Assembly (NCBI GenBank): GCA_002067405.1
Contig: MVRP01000001.1
Location: 76,147-140,146, forward strand
DNA: 64,000 bases
Reading direction: 5' to 3'
Source of the DNA: Syntrophorhabdaceae bacterium PtaU1.Bin034
GTDB taxonomy: Bacteria; Desulfobacterota_G; Syntrophorhabdia; Syntrophorhabdales; WCHB1-27
In this document: in pieces, positions 63,928-64,000 of the stretch
Layout of the letters: each line of letters begins with the position of its first letter
Numbering within the stretch: the stretch's first letter is position 1
The notes under the pieces: model-generated
The model's database searches: none
Told to the model about the DNA's origin: nothing
The model's input: only the letters and a program-made list of their open reading frames with translations
Translations under genes and position numbers: made by a program

Positions 63928-64000
63928 TCAGCACCGACGGCAAATACAGCACCAGCTGCGGGAAGAAGAACAGAAGGACGATGCAGATGATCAGGGATAT
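63928..64000 (-). CDS. TRAP transporter large permease, C-terminal end (partial)
   Basis: The last ~24 codons, ISLIICIVLLFFFPQLVLYL then PSVLMQ and TGA, form a hydrophobic helix ending with the Pro-x-Leu pattern seen at the end of DctM-type subunits. The gene continues beyond the window edge. The call rests on a short piece and on the neighbouring MmgE/PrpD gene. Confidence 0.6.

Overview
The window looks like chromosomal DNA of a strictly anaerobic, probably syntrophic bacterium of the former Deltaproteobacteria. A Syntrophorhabdus-like lineage is my best guess, but this is inference. Supporting observations are two NAD-linked [FeFe] hydrogenases, a selenocysteine formate dehydrogenase, a 2-oxoacid:ferredoxin oxidoreductase, a multiheme cytochrome c, LptE (so an outer membrane), TRAP transport, and the gene orders tig-clpP-clpX, leuS-lptE and xerC-hslV-hslU-argBDFG. 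Nothing looks like prophage, CRISPR or an intact insertion sequence.

Region 1 (1-13.9 kb, all minus strand). Thirteen closely packed genes form what looks like one transcription unit. It opens with a regulatory block: two DRTGG proteins, an RsbT/RsbW-like ATPase, a sensor-like [FeFe] hydrogenase, a PHP protein and a second HATPase. Two complete HydABC-type hydrogenases follow in tandem. In one, the NuoF-like subunit is fused to a GltD-like flavoprotein. In the other, the NuoF subunit and a stand-alone thioredoxin-fold protein have lost every cysteine of their [2Fe-2S] fold. A TATAAT box with a CRP/FNR-type palindrome centred about 41 nt upstream of the inferred start lies just before the first gene.

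Region 2 (14-19.2 kb). A formate dehydrogenase is interrupted in frame by UGA, with a bacterial SECIS hairpin. Dodecin and a B12-binding radical SAM protein follow.

Region 3 (19.2-35.5 kb). This is housekeeping: lptE, leuS, the xerC-hslVU-argBDFG run, an Old Yellow Enzyme-type reductase with a ferredoxin, tig-clpPX, and tRNA-Val and tRNA-Asp with a strong terminator. A remnant of a second argG 3' end and a family of short double-hairpin repeats lie between leuS and argG. Another repeat copy lies between the tRNAs.

Region 4 (35.9-50.6 kb). Here are a large FecR/DUF6600-type exported protein, a PAS histidine kinase, a korDABC-type oxidoreductase with an ACT regulator, thioredoxin with small zinc ribbons, a sulfur-metabolism group (metallo-beta-lactamase fold protein, PP-loop thiolase-like protein, DUF39 homocysteine protein, cysteine synthase) and a PAP2 phosphatase.

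Region 5 (50.6-55.3 kb). A sigma-54 activator gene diverges from a sigma-54 promoter that precedes a small unknown protein, a Tat-exported fumarate-reductase-like flavoprotein and a seven-haem cytochrome c. A perfect spaced palindrome at the activator start codon is a plausible enhancer site.

Region 6 (55.4-64 kb). After a BON-domain stress protein come, on the minus strand, MATE, a clusterless MutY-like glycosylase, TetR, DUF169, CobO, a cytosolic paralogue of the flavoprotein, a decayed third paralogue, MmgE/PrpD and the end of a TRAP permease.
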